Part shown: positions 37,715-46,303 of the stretch, piece after piece
How positions within the stretch are numbered: the first letter of the stretch is position 1
How the letters are laid out: each line of letters opens with the position of its first letter
Assembly: GCF_013744875.1 (NCBI RefSeq)
Contig: NZ_CP059399.1
Coordinates: forward strand, 4,712,001 to 4,776,000
Origin: Nocardia huaxiensis
GTDB lineage: Bacteria > Actinomycetota > Actinomycetes > Mycobacteriales > Mycobacteriaceae
Reading direction: 5' to 3'
DNA: 64,000 bases
Made by a program: the position numbers and the translations under genes
The notes under the pieces: generated by a model
The model's input: the letters and a program-made list of their open reading frames with translations, nothing else
Told to the model about the DNA's origin: nothing
Database searches by the model: none

Positions 37715-37745
37715 ATTCATTCGCAACATGCCGTGTTGTATGAAT
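37715..37745. promoter_or_regulatory. Dyad in the divergent control region of the satellite
   Basis: ATTCAT-TCG-CAACA and TGTTG-T-ATGAAT form an interrupted inverted repeat. It lies in the 261-base gap between the leftward integrase genes and the rightward excisionase operon, the expected place for a switch. The gap is more AT-rich than the flanking chromosome. Confidence 0.45.
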
Positions 37746-37942
37746 CTGTCGGCCACTAGCAATAGTGTTTCCCAGGTACCTCGAAGGTACTGGAACGTTG
37801 AAAACTCCACAGCAGAGACATTGAAAGAAACGTAAGCACAAGGGCACGCATCCAATTGCGTCTAGCCCTATTTTTTCATGTCCAAAACCGGAATTCCCCG
37901 CAACGGATGCCCGGTCAAGCAACAGAACGGAGGCTACGCCCC

Positions 37943-38146
37943 ATGAGCGACAGAAGCAAACTCGCAACCCCCGAGGAATACGCCGAATACCGGGCCACAA
38001 CCACCCGCACGCTAGCGAACGAACGCTACCTAGGCACAGGCCCCCGATTCATCCGCTACGGCCGTGCCGTGCGCTACAGGTGGGCAGACATTCACGCCTA
38101 CGAAGAAGCCAACGCATTCACTAGGAGCGACCAGGAGGCGGCCTAG
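37943..38146 (+). CDS. Excisionase-like MerR/AlpA-type DNA-binding protein
   Basis: A 67-residue protein of the HTH_17 type, ending in the recognisable pattern ERYLGTGPRFIRYGRAVRYR followed by WADIHAYEEA, as in excisionases and AlpA-like activators of PICIs. The N-terminal segment is TPEEYAEYRATTTRTLAN. CGGAGG lies nine bases before the ATG. First gene of the rightward operon, its TAG overlaps the GTG of the next gene by one base. It could bind att arms or turn on the operon. Confidence 0.85.
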   Translation: MSDRSKLATPEEYAEYRATTTRTLANERYLGTGPRFIRYGRAVRYRWADIHAYEEANAFTRSDQEAA

Positions 38147-38829
38147 TGAGCAAGTTCGCCATAGTGCCCGTGCACCTGATATCGGCACCGATCGAAGACC
38201 GGGACTTTCGAACCCTGGTTGCCCTCCTGTCCTACGCGGACCGTGAAGGCAATTGCGACCCGACCATGCCCCAACTGAGTAAGCGCACCGGCAAGAGCGA
38301 CCGGACGGCAAAGCGGAGCATTTCACGCCTGAAGGGTGCCGGAGCAATCGAGGTGTCCCGCAGGCCGAACGACTCCAACGCCTACAAGGTGCACCTGGAA
38401 TCCGGTTGGGCCATCTACGGGATTGGTGGGGCCACCGACGAGCCCGTTACGGCTGGTTGTGCCAAATCGGACAGGCCAACTGTTGACCCATCCGGAAATG
38501 GTGAGGCCATATCCGCACAAGCAGGCGTTAGGGAAGACGCTCCGGTTGGGCCACCTGGTGGCCTAACAAAGGAACAGACCAATAAAGAGATACCTAAAGG
38601 TATCTCTCCTATACCCACTACAGCCGAAGAGCTTGTGCCTGCCATCCGGCAACTAGCCAAGGACCGGAACCTAACCGAACACCAAGTGCAACGGGACTGG
38701 CCAGAGATAGGCAAGTGGTGGGACTCCAACAACGTGCACCAACTGACCGAGCTATATCGAGAGACCGAAGAGCGACCGCTCTACGAGATCAGTGCACCAA
38801 CCACGTGGAAAGGGGAATGGAGCCAATGA
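38146..38829 (+). CDS. Helix-turn-helix replication initiator-like protein
   Basis: A 227-residue protein. The N-terminal winged helix (about residues 20-85) is of the phage replisome-organiser type: RDFRTLVALLSYADREGNCD, then MPQLSKRTGKSDRTAKRSIS and LKGAGAIEVSRR. A polar linker is followed by a C-terminal segment with RDWPEIGKWWDSNNVHQLTE, comparable with DnaD-like replication proteins. A helicase-loader or origin-binding role for satellite replication is likely but not proven. GTG start; the end overlaps the next ATG (ATGA). Confidence 0.7.
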   Translation: MSKFAIVPVHLISAPIEDRDFRTLVALLSYADREGNCDPTMPQLSKRTGKSDRTAKRSISRLKGAGAIEVSRRPNDSNAYKVHLESGWAIYGIGGATDEPVTAGCAKSDRPTVDPSGNGEAISAQAGVREDAPVGPPGGLTKEQTNKEIPKGISPIPTTAEELVPAIRQLAKDRNLTEHQVQRDWPEIGKWWDSNNVHQLTELYRETEERPLYEISAPTTWKGEWSQ

Positions 38830-39326
38830 CCGAATATCCGAGTGAAGCACTGCGGCAACTGGCCGCAATGGTCGAAGCAATGCCAGACCCCGAACCCCAA
38901 CCAGTCCGGCCCCTGAAGGACCGAAGAGAACGGGAACTATACCGACTCCTAGACCGATCCATTCCGGACAAGTGGCTAGACAAATGGGATGCAATGACCC
39001 TGGTCGGAGTAACCAGCCATCGAACCCTACAAAGGTGGAGGGCCAACTACAGGCTGAAGTCCGGTATCCGTACCGGAGCACGTAAGCGACCCGAACGCGT
39101 CTACTCCCGGCGTGGCCTAGCCCGCTGCTACTTCCAAGCCCAAGATGCCGAGCGTGCCACATGGCGTACAGAGGCAGGACCCGGTAGGCCCAGCTACAGG
39201 GGGAGGGTGCAGGACCACCTAGGCCAGTACCCCACCGCTACCAGTACCGAGGTAGCTCACGCTCTTGGCATTGATCCGAGTACAGCGCGTAAGCACATGC
39301 GAGCAATCGAGGCAGACAAATGTTGA
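38826..39326 (+). CDS. HTH protein of the satellite, possible small terminase or regulator
   Basis: A 166-residue basic protein. It has a central helix-turn-helix-like stretch WDAMTLVGVTSHRTLQRWRA and a C-terminal winged-helix motif QYPTATSTEVAHALGIDPST then ARKHMRAIE. It lies directly upstream of HNH and large terminase genes, the usual place of the small terminase, but its sequence also fits a transcription regulator. Overlaps the HNH gene start by seven bases. Confidence 0.6.
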   Translation: MTEYPSEALRQLAAMVEAMPDPEPQPVRPLKDRRERELYRLLDRSIPDKWLDKWDAMTLVGVTSHRTLQRWRANYRLKSGIRTGARKRPERVYSRRGLARCYFQAQDAERATWRTEAGPGRPSYRGRVQDHLGQYPTATSTEVAHALGIDPSTARKHMRAIEADKC

Positions 39327-39724
39327 AGCCATGCCTTGAATGCGGGGAGCCTAGTCCCGGTACCTATTGCCCCGACCATAAGCCGGTACGTACCAAGCAG
39401 CGGAGCAAGGAGCATGTTCACCAGAACAATGCGAAGTGGAAGAAGCTAAGCCTTTGGGCTCGGACCAATCAACCATGGTGCACCTGGTGTAGTGCTACCG
39501 AGGACTTGACCGCTGATCACATCAAGCCGTACGTAACGCACCCTGAGCTTGCGTATAAGCGATCTAATATCCAAGTCCTTTGCAGACCTTGCAATGGTCG
39601 TAAAAGTGCGGGAGAGAGGCAACCAGAGGGGTGGGGAGTATCCCCTAGGCCCGTCGAACTTCCTCCCTCTGGCAAGGCAGAGTTTCCCTCACACTACGGG
39701 TGTAGTGGTTTGCCATGGCAATAG
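39320..39724 (+). CDS. HNH endonuclease
   Basis: A 134-residue nuclease. Zinc-type Cys pairs CLEC (5-8), C54/C57 in PWCTWC and C88/C91 in CRPCNGRKS frame the HNH core: TADHIKP (His67), NIQVLCRPCN. In HK97-like phages and cfPICIs an HNH protein next to the terminase is required for DNA packaging at cos ends, so this suggests cos packaging. Confidence 0.93.
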   Translation: MLKPCLECGEPSPGTYCPDHKPVRTKQRSKEHVHQNNAKWKKLSLWARTNQPWCTWCSATEDLTADHIKPYVTHPELAYKRSNIQVLCRPCNGRKSAGERQPEGWGVSPRPVELPPSGKAEFPSHYGCSGLPWQ

Positions 39725-41178
39725 CAGCAGGCCCTAAGAGGCGAATTACTGCCGAACCGCTCTGCTTCAAAGGATGGCCGACCGATAGAGCCAAGAGGCG
39801 TGAACGGTTCATCCGTGAGTACGTGGTTGCACCCAAGGGCGTAGGGGCCAAGGAGCCCCTTAACCTCCGGGACTTCCAGAAGGAAATTGTCCGGGGGGCG
39901 TTTGCTCCGGGAGTTCGCACCGCGCTGGTATCCATGCCGCGAGCCAATGGCAAGACCGCTCTTGCTGCTGCCCTGGGTGTGGCCGAGCTATTCGTTGGCC
40001 CGGCCTCTGCCGAGGTGCTGGTTGTTGCTTCGGACCAAAGGCAGGCCAATCTAACGCTCAACTTGGCCCGGCGAATGATCGAGCTAAACCCGGAGCTTGC
40101 CGACAGGGTGCATGTCTACAAAGACCACCTGCACCTACCAGAGAATGACGCGAAGCTAATCCCGCTACCGGCCGACGAAGCGGCATTGCACGGCTGGGAC
40201 CCGTCCCTAATGATCGTGGACGAATTGCACGTAGTCACCGAGCAGGTTTGGGAAGCGGTTACGTCGGTGGCCGGTAAGCGTCCCGAGTCGCTGACACTGG
40301 CCATTTCCACACCGGGCCATAACCCGGACTCGGTTATGTGGAAGCTGGTCGAGTATGGGCGTGCGGGTGATGATCCGTCGTTCTACTACAAGGAGCACGC
40401 TGCCCCCGAAGGCTGCGCGATTGACGACCGGGAAGCGTGGAAGATCGGCAACCCGGCAATGTCGTGCAAGCGTCCGTTCTTGACTGAGGACGGAATGGCT
40501 TCGGTCATGCGGACCATGCGTGAACCAAGGTTCCGGCAGTTGCGTCTAGGCCAATGGGTTAAAGGCTCGGACGCTTGGCTGCCTTGGGGGTCCTGGGATG
40601 GCCGAGCAGACACGAACAGGCGTCCAGAGGCCGGGGAGCGGGTTGTATTCGGGTTCGATGGTTCGTACTCCGGAGACAGCACGGCACTTATCGGCTGCAC
40701 CTTGGACGGTCATGTGTGGGTCGAAGGTCTATGGGAGAACACCGGCGATTCTGGTTGGCGGGTGTCCCGCGAGGACGTGACCAATGCCGTGGTGCTCGCA
40801 TTCAGCAAGTACGACGTTGCCGAGCTTGCCTGTGACCCGTACGGGTGGCACGCAGAGATTGAGCAGTGGCAAAAGCTGTTCGGCGAGAAGCGGGTTATTG
40901 AGTGGCCTACCAACCAGGTGCAGCGCATGGCACCGGCCACGGACCGGCTTTATCAGGCAGTCGTTGAGGAGACCGTCACGCACGACGGAGATTCACGACT
41001 TGCCGCCCATGTCGCTCATTGCGCGGTAGAGCGAACGTCTATGGGTGATCTGGTTCGGAAGGACCGCCGCAATTCCCCTCGAAAGATTGATGCCGCTGTT
41101 GCGGCAATCGTCGCCTATGACCGTGCCGCCTGGCACGCGAAGAAGGCCAAAAAGAAAGTTCGGAGTTTCAATGGATAA
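39715..41178 (+). CDS. Phage terminase large subunit
   Basis: A 487-residue packaging motor. ATPase: Walker A SMPRANGKT (73-81), Walker B LMIVDEL (165-171), and a coupling motif SISTPGHNPDS-like stretch at about 205-217 (ISTPGH). The C-terminal RNase H-like nuclease has acidic FGFDGSYSGDSTALI near residue 312 and ELACDPYGWHAEI. Overlaps the HNH gene by 10 bases and the portal gene by eight. Confidence 0.95.
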   Translation: MAIAAGPKRRITAEPLCFKGWPTDRAKRRERFIREYVVAPKGVGAKEPLNLRDFQKEIVRGAFAPGVRTALVSMPRANGKTALAAALGVAELFVGPASAEVLVVASDQRQANLTLNLARRMIELNPELADRVHVYKDHLHLPENDAKLIPLPADEAALHGWDPSLMIVDELHVVTEQVWEAVTSVAGKRPESLTLAISTPGHNPDSVMWKLVEYGRAGDDPSFYYKEHAAPEGCAIDDREAWKIGNPAMSCKRPFLTEDGMASVMRTMREPRFRQLRLGQWVKGSDAWLPWGSWDGRADTNRRPEAGERVVFGFDGSYSGDSTALIGCTLDGHVWVEGLWENTGDSGWRVSREDVTNAVVLAFSKYDVAELACDPYGWHAEIEQWQKLFGEKRVIEWPTNQVQRMAPATDRLYQAVVEETVTHDGDSRLAAHVAHCAVERTSMGDLVRKDRRNSPRKIDAAVAAIVAYDRAAWHAKKAKKKVRSFNG

Positions 41179-42484
41179 CCTGATTATCGACCTTATGCAG
41201 CGGCTTGATGAGCCGTCCGGCTGGTACGCGGAATTGAACCGCTACTACGAGGGTGAACAGGCGTTGTCGTTCCTGTCGCCGGAGGCCAAGGCCGCCCTGG
41301 GCAACCGCTTCGGGCGCATCAACTCGAACATTCCCCGCCTTGCTGTGGAGTCGCTGGCGGAGCGCCTGCGGGTGACTGGCTTCAGTGGCGCGGATGTGTG
41401 GCCGGACTGGATTCGCAACGACCTGGATCAGACCTCGCACATGGTCCACCGTGAGGCCCTGCTCTTGGGTCAGTCGTTCGTGTCCGTGTGGGCGAAGGAT
41501 GGCCGCCCTACCGTGTCCGTGGAATCGGCTTCCCAGGTTGCCGTCCAAACCGATCCGGGAACCCGGCAGGTTACGGCCGCAGTGAAGCGCTGGACGACTC
41601 GGACCACGACGGAAGCCACGTTGTACCTGCCGGACCGAATCGTTCATCTCCGGGCCAACCAGACAGGTGCCACGACGCAGGGGTACAAGGTTGTCGGCGA
41701 GACGCCTAACCCGATGGGCGTTGTGCCCGTGGTGCCGTTCATGAACACGGACCGACAGTTGATCCTTGGCACCGATGGCCGCGCCCTGGTCGGTGGTGGC
41801 CGGTCCGAAATCAAGGACTTGATGCCGTTGTGCGACGCGTTGAACAAGACGCTTGCGGACATGCTCGTTACCTCCGAATACACGGGCCGCCCGCGCCGTT
41901 GGGCTACCGGCTTGGAGTTGGAGGAGGACGAAGACGGCAATGCCGTGAACCCGATCCCCGAGGGCAATCGGGCCATGATCTCCGAGGACGACAAGACCAA
42001 GTTCGGGCAGTTGGAGCCGGGGGCTATCGATGGATACAAGACCTCTACCCAGGTGATCCTTGGCCAGATCATGGCAGTGTCTGCGCTGCCTGAGCACATG
42101 ATTGGTGTCTTCTCGAATAACCCGGCCAGTGCGGACGCTATGCGTGCTGCGGAGTCGTCCCTTACCGCTCGCGCTGAGGCCCGGCAGGCGACCTTTGGCC
42201 GTTCGTGGGAGCAGGTGGCCCGCCTCATGGTCGCTGCCCGCGATGGGGTTGCCCCGGAGCGCGTGGAAGCTCGGGTGCAGTGGGCGGACCCGGCTACTCG
42301 TTCGGAGGCGCAGCAGGCCGACGCGCTTACCAAGTTGGTTGTTGCGAAGGTGCTTCCGCCGTCGTACGCGCTGAAGAAGATGGGTTACGACGACGCCGAG
42401 ATTATCGAGATCCGGCAGGCGTGGCGCATGGAGGCCCTGGACGGCGCAGGGGTTGACCTGAAGGCGTTGGTGGTTGCCGAGTGA
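41171..42484 (+). CDS. Phage portal protein (SPP1 gp6-like)
   Basis: A 437-residue protein, MDNLIIDLMQRLDEPSGWYAE at the start, with NRYYEGEQAL and GRINSNIPRLAVESLAERL, the opening pattern of portals in SPP1-type phages. The C-terminal half contains the crown/stem helices (ALPEHMIGVFSNNPASADAM then ARAEARQATFGRSWEQVARL). It forms the dodecameric vertex through which DNA enters. The start was set at 41171; earlier in-frame starts lie within the terminase gene. Confidence 0.92.
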   Translation: MDNLIIDLMQRLDEPSGWYAELNRYYEGEQALSFLSPEAKAALGNRFGRINSNIPRLAVESLAERLRVTGFSGADVWPDWIRNDLDQTSHMVHREALLLGQSFVSVWAKDGRPTVSVESASQVAVQTDPGTRQVTAAVKRWTTRTTTEATLYLPDRIVHLRANQTGATTQGYKVVGETPNPMGVVPVVPFMNTDRQLILGTDGRALVGGGRSEIKDLMPLCDALNKTLADMLVTSEYTGRPRRWATGLELEEDEDGNAVNPIPEGNRAMISEDDKTKFGQLEPGAIDGYKTSTQVILGQIMAVSALPEHMIGVFSNNPASADAMRAAESSLTARAEARQATFGRSWEQVARLMVAARDGVAPERVEARVQWADPATRSEAQQADALTKLVVAKVLPPSYALKKMGYDDAEIIEIRQAWRMEALDGAGVDLKALVVAE

Positions 42485-42999
42485 GCTACCGGGACCAGGT
42501 GGTGACCCTCAGTGCCGACACGGAACGCAAGGCGCTGGCGCTGTACGCCCGATTCGAAGCGGGGGAGCTATCGCATGACGAGACGGTTGCCCTTCTCGCT
42601 CGGTTGATTGCGGGGGCTAATTCGCGTGCTACGGCACTTGCGGACCTGGGCCTAGCTTCGACCCTCATGCAACGGCTCGGTGAGCCTGTGGAGGTGCAAG
42701 GGATTGTGCCCCCGGCGGGTGATGCGGACAGGTTGCAGAAGTCGGCAACTACGGCCGTGAAGCTGGGTTCTGTGTCCGTGGGCAGGCTTGCCCTTGCGGA
42801 GCCCCTAGAAGCGGCTGTGAACGCCTTTAACCAGGCCATGAAGCAGAACGACCGGGTTACCGGCTGGGTGCGTGAGCTGGAGCCGGGGGCCTGTCAGCTG
42901 TGTACGTGGTGGTGGCGTGACGGGCAGGTGTGGCACAAGGACCACGAGATGCCCACCCATAAGGGCTGTACGTGCGTAGCCAATCCGGTTACGCGGTAA
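42481..42999 (+). CDS. MuF-like minor head protein
   Basis: A 172-residue protein downstream of the portal. Its C-terminus has the conserved Cys/His ending of the SPP1 gp7/MuF group: ELEPGACQLCTWWW then WHKDHEMPTHKGCTC. The N-terminal part is helical. It probably binds the portal and enters the head. It could also act as a capsid maturation factor; no protease motif is seen. GTG overlaps the portal stop. Confidence 0.75.
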   Translation: MSYRDQVVTLSADTERKALALYARFEAGELSHDETVALLARLIAGANSRATALADLGLASTLMQRLGEPVEVQGIVPPAGDADRLQKSATTAVKLGSVSVGRLALAEPLEAAVNAFNQAMKQNDRVTGWVRELEPGACQLCTWWWRDGQVWHKDHEMPTHKGCTCVANPVTR

Positions 43000-43026
43000 A
43001 TGAATTCGAATCAGAAGGAGTTAAAC

Positions 43027-43494
43027 ATGCTGGAAGACAAGACGATTGAGACCCCCGCGGCCCCGCCGGCCTCGGAAGATCCCCAGGTCAACGAAGGGTT
43101 TTCCGAAAGCGCGGAGGATACCCAGATTGTGGGTACCCCAGAGCCCGAGCAGGGCGAGGAGCAGGAGCCGGACACCTTCCCCCGCTCCGTGGTCGAGAAG
43201 CTGCGAAAGGAGAACGCTTCGTACCGCGACCGCGCCAAGCAGGCCGATGCACTGGCGGAACGCCTTCACGCTGCCCTGGTGACCGGTACCGGCAAGCTTG
43301 CCGACCCGACAGACCTGCCGTACGACCCGGAGCACCTGGACAACCCGGAAGCCTTGGACGCTGCCATTGCGGACCTGCTCACCCGGAAGCCTCACCTTGC
43401 CTCGCGTAAGCCCGTGGGGGATATCAACCAGGGTGCCCGGCCTTCCGCTTCGGGTGATGTGAACCTTCTGGCCATGATGCGGGGTGGACTGTGA
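43027..43494 (+). CDS. Phage capsid scaffolding protein
   Basis: A 155-residue very acidic, largely helical protein: a disordered Glu/Pro-rich N-terminus (through PEPEQGEEQEPDTFP) then a coiled-coil-like stretch VVEKLRKENASYRDRAKQAD and a C-terminus LLAMMRGGL. Size and position before the capsid gene match gp-scaffolds. ATG at 43027 has AGAAGGAG nine bases upstream, better than the ATG at 43000. Confidence 0.8.
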   Translation: MLEDKTIETPAAPPASEDPQVNEGFSESAEDTQIVGTPEPEQGEEQEPDTFPRSVVEKLRKENASYRDRAKQADALAERLHAALVTGTGKLADPTDLPYDPEHLDNPEALDAAIADLLTRKPHLASRKPVGDINQGARPSASGDVNLLAMMRGGL

Positions 43495-43694
43495 GCTTCC
43501 AGCCGATCACCAGTCAAGAGGAGTTCGAAAAGCTCCTACGCAAGCGCATGAACCGGCCGGTGGAGAAGGCCCAGGTTGCTACCGCTACCGCCCTGCTCGA
43601 AGCGATCAAGGCGAAGGCCATCCCGGAGACCAGTGTTTCAACCCTGGACTCGTTGGCCCGCTCGTACGCCTTGGTGGTTCACGGCCTCAGCTAA
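43491..43694 (+). CDS. 67-residue phage protein of unknown function
   Basis: Starts GTG overlapping the scaffold stop: MSFQPITSQEEFEKLLRKRM, followed by QVATATALLEAIKAKAIPET. Helical and basic-to-neutral; no family recognised. Its position between scaffold and major capsid suggests a head decoration or assembly role (inference). Confidence 0.65.
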   Translation: MSFQPITSQEEFEKLLRKRMNRPVEKAQVATATALLEAIKAKAIPETSVSTLDSLARSYALVVHGLS

Positions 43695-43739
43695 AACGGC
43701 ACTTCCGGGCTGACGCCTAGCGTTTCTGACAACTGAATC

Positions 43740-43834
43740 GGGGAGGGTGCAGCCTGGCGCTGCCCCTCCCCTTCTTCTTCGCCCTGGCGGCGAATGGAGT
43801 CCCTTCTAGCCCCCGCGAAACCGTGGGGGCTTTT
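43740..43834 (+). terminator. Two hairpins between scaffold and capsid genes
   Basis: GGGGAGGGTGCAGC and GCTGCCCCTCCCC at 43740-43771 form a long stem; AGCCCCCGC-GAAACC-GTGGGGGCTTTT at 43808-43834 is a strong intrinsic terminator. This partial stop could let the capsid gene use its own upstream signal. No promoter was identified with confidence. Confidence 0.8.
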
Positions 43835-43862
43835 CCATTCAATCCCCTAGGGAGACAAGAAC

Positions 43863-44714
43863 ATGACTGCAACTACCTCGAACACCAAGGCCCTCCTGCA
43901 CGAGCAGGTTGTTAACGTCCTGGTGCAGCCCCTCGAAGCCGAATCCGTCGTGCTGGCCAGTGGCCCCCAGATCAAGGATTCGTCCGAGCCGGTCCGCTTC
44001 CCCCGCCTGGTCTCCGGTCCGACCGTGGGTTTCGTCGGCGAAGGCGAGCAGATCCCCAGCGGTGACGTGAAGTTCGATGACGTCAAGATGATGCCTTCGG
44101 ACCGCAAGTCCCTGAAGATCATCACCAAGTTCACGAACGAAATGGTCCGCCAGTCCGTGCTTGGCCTGAATGCCGCCCTGAAGGCGCGTCTGGTCAAGTC
44201 CGTTGCCGACACCCTGGATACCGCGTTTCTGATTGGCGACGGTGCCGACAAGAGCATTACCGGCATCATCAACCAGGCTGAAGTCCAGAAGATGAAGCTG
44301 GACCTTACTAGCCCGGATTGCTTCATTGATGCTGTCGCGCTTGCGAATTCGAAGGAAGTTAAGAACCCGAACCGCTGGTTCATCTCGGGTGCCGACTTCG
44401 CCACCATCTCGAAGCTGAAGGACAAGCAGGACCGCTACCTCATGGAGCAGGACCTCACCAAGGATTCGACCCCGCGCCTGCGTGGCATCCCGGTGACCGT
44501 CACCAACAAGCTCCCGGCCGGTAAGGCCGTGCTGGCGGACATGACTCAGGTGATGGTGGTCCGTGACCTTGCCCCGTCCGTCGTGGTTCTGGACGAGCTG
44601 TACGCCGAGACCGACGAGACCGGTATCCGCGTGGTGACCCGCTATGACCTGGGCCTGCTGCACCCCGAGGGCATTGTCGTTCTCGACAAGGATTTCAAGG
44701 CCGGTACTAAGTAG
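43863..44714 (+). CDS. Phage major capsid protein (HK97 fold)
   Basis: A 283-residue capsid subunit. Typical HK97-fold regions are FPRLVSGPTVGFVGEGEQIP (N-arm to E-loop), KIITKFTNEMVRQSVLGLNA (spine helix), FLIGDGADKSITGIINQ, and PTVTVTNKLPA-like P-domain strands (VTVTNKLPAGKAVLADM). It is about 280 residues, short compared with 300-400 in classical HK97 phages, because the delta/protease part is absent. It would form the satellite capsid. Confidence 0.93.
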   Translation: MTATTSNTKALLHEQVVNVLVQPLEAESVVLASGPQIKDSSEPVRFPRLVSGPTVGFVGEGEQIPSGDVKFDDVKMMPSDRKSLKIITKFTNEMVRQSVLGLNAALKARLVKSVADTLDTAFLIGDGADKSITGIINQAEVQKMKLDLTSPDCFIDAVALANSKEVKNPNRWFISGADFATISKLKDKQDRYLMEQDLTKDSTPRLRGIPVTVTNKLPAGKAVLADMTQVMVVRDLAPSVVVLDELYAETDETGIRVVTRYDLGLLHPEGIVVLDKDFKAGTK

Positions 44715-44724
44715 TTCTCGAATC

Positions 44725-44754
44725 GGAGGGGTGCCCACGGGTGCCCCTCCTTTT
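44725..44754 (+). terminator. Hairpin terminator after the capsid gene
   Basis: GGAGGGG and CCCCTCC stem with an internal TGCCC/GGGTG extension and TTTT immediately after. Confidence 0.75.
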
Positions 44755-44775
44755 CCTGTATGAGGAGGTTTGAGA

Positions 44776-45777
44776 ATGGCTGAAAGACCTTACGGGACAC
44801 CGCAAGAGGGCCTGCCGGAGTACTGGGAGACCGGCGACGGTAGCGCCGACAAGGCGAAGATCAAGGCGTGGTTCAAGTTGTCGGCTCCGTGGAACGGCAT
44901 TGACGAAGACGGCTACCCGACCGAGGACGTTCCGGGCTTCGTTGTCCGATACGCCGACAAGTCGGCGGTGCTGGTGCACGAAGGCGACAAGGCGGTAGTT
45001 CCGTCCATCACCCCGGTGAAAGCGGCCGTGTGGCCTACCGACTCGAAGGCCCTGTACGCCCTGTACTCGGAACTTCTGGACAAGATCGGGTACGACCTGC
45101 GGGACGCGAACGCCGCATACGCCACCCTCAACGAAGGGCTTCCCGGACACTGGGAGGGGCACGACGACATCAAGGCGTGGTTCAAGCTGTCCCAGCCGTA
45201 CGAGATCGAAGACGAGTGGGGGCAGCCGGGGGAGAAGTTCGCGGGCTTCGTTGCCAAATACTTCGAGTCCGGGGCCGAAGGCTGGATTGTGGAGCTGTAC
45301 GACGAGTCCAGCGACACAAACCTAGGGTTCTTCGCCAAGGCCCCCAACCCGTGGCCTTCCGAGGCTGAGGAGTTGACTCCGGTGTATCGGCGTCTTCTCG
45401 CGAAGGTGGGTTACGAGTACCGGACCGAGGACAAGCCGGAGCCGCCGGAGCCCGAACCGGGGGTGTGGGGCAAGAAGCTCGCAGCCCTCATGGGTGACCC
45501 GGACATTGCACTGGTTGCCGACGAGTGCGCTTCGGTGGTCATGACCCTTGCGCGGGCCTACACGCGGAACGGGTTCAAGGGCACCGTGCCGGACGATATC
45601 CCGGAAGACGTTGTAGCAGTGATCCTTGCGGCCTCCGCGCGCATGGCGGTGAACCCGAGTCAGACCGAGCAATACCAGTCGGCTGGTTCGATGAGTAGCC
45701 GTATCGGTGCGGGCTTCCAAGGCTGGTCTCTGGTCGAACAGGCCGTGTTGCATCGGTACCGGAAGCGTGCGCTGTGA
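44776..45777 (+). CDS. Head-tail adaptor fused to a tandem-repeat N-terminal region
   Basis: A 333-residue protein. Residues about 11-112 and 120-217 are two copies of one unit: EGLPEYWE / EGLPGHWE, IKAWFKLS in both, GFVVRY / GFVAKY, WPTDSK / WPSEAE, LYSELLDKIGYD / VYRRLLAKVGYE. A proline/glutamate linker follows (PEPPEPEPG), then a C-terminal segment of about 105 residues with the character of gp6/gp15-type head-tail connectors (DDIPEDVVAVILAASARMAV). The duplicate N-terminal units may be a capsid decoration or helper-tail adaptor (inference). ATG at 44776 follows AGGAGG. Confidence 0.72.
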   Translation: MAERPYGTPQEGLPEYWETGDGSADKAKIKAWFKLSAPWNGIDEDGYPTEDVPGFVVRYADKSAVLVHEGDKAVVPSITPVKAAVWPTDSKALYALYSELLDKIGYDLRDANAAYATLNEGLPGHWEGHDDIKAWFKLSQPYEIEDEWGQPGEKFAGFVAKYFESGAEGWIVELYDESSDTNLGFFAKAPNPWPSEAEELTPVYRRLLAKVGYEYRTEDKPEPPEPEPGVWGKKLAALMGDPDIALVADECASVVMTLARAYTRNGFKGTVPDDIPEDVVAVILAASARMAVNPSQTEQYQSAGSMSSRIGAGFQGWSLVEQAVLHRYRKRAL

Positions 45778-46082
45778 GGCCCTTTAAGACGCCGTGGACT
45801 GTGGAGGTCATGGCGAGGGGGCAGAACACTGTCACCACGAAGGTGATTGGCTGGAATGCCCCTCAGTCGTTGGTGCCTAAGACCGCAGGCGTTGAGGCTG
45901 TAGTTGTAGAGGTTGAAATGTACGTGCCTCCGGGTTTCCCGCCGGTACGCCACGGTGACGAGATCAAGACGCTTGCGGACGGGTTCACGTATCAGGTGAT
46001 CGGCCTGCCGGAGGACATGGGGTATGGGCCGTTCGGGTTCAAGCCTGGTGCTGTGATCAACCTGAAGCGGTGGTGGGCGTAA
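45774..46082 (+). CDS. Head-closure (stopper)-like protein, last gene of the satellite
   Basis: A 102-residue protein beginning MRPFKTPWTVEVMARGQNTV, with a beta-rich core VVVEVEMYVPPGFPPVRHG and FTYQVIGLPEDMGYGPFGFK, as in gp16/gp8-type stopper proteins that close the head before tail joining. GTG start overlaps the previous stop. It is the final gene: no tail genes follow. Confidence 0.7.
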   Translation: MRPFKTPWTVEVMARGQNTVTTKVIGWNAPQSLVPKTAGVEAVVVEVEMYVPPGFPPVRHGDEIKTLADGFTYQVIGLPEDMGYGPFGFKPGAVINLKRWWA

Positions 46083-46098
46083 GACCGTCCAGAACGAA

Positions 46099-46143
46099 GG
46101 CCCCCGGCCTGTCCCTCGCGGGATGGGTTCGGGGGCCTTTTTG
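46099..46143 (+). terminator. Hairpin terminator at end of the satellite operon
   Basis: AAGGCCCCCG and CGGGGGCCTT form the outer stem, with TTTT following; it ends the rightward operon. Confidence 0.85.
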
Positions 46144-46246
46144 TGTATTCGGGCTATGGCACGTTTCAGGGCACGAATTGAACGGGATTGACCCCGATTC
46201 GGAGTGATCTCCGGTGATGAGCACGAAGGGGGTAGATCAGATCTAT

Positions 46247-46258
46247 ACCCTTGCCCTG
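46247..46258 (+). repeat. Candidate integrase arm-type site, right copy
   Basis: ACCCTTGCCCTG, 11 of 12 match to 35987-35998 in the same orientation, about 70 bases from attR. Confidence 0.5.
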
Positions 46259-46265
46259 CAATAGA

Positions 46266-46303
46266 AAACGCCCCCTGACCGGGCATCTAGTCAGGGGGCG
46301 TTT
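46266..46303. terminator. Bidirectional hairpin next to attR
   Basis: AACGCCCCCTGAC and GTCAGGGGGCGTT form a 13-base perfect stem with flanking A and T runs. It insulates the element from the split host gene. Confidence 0.85.
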
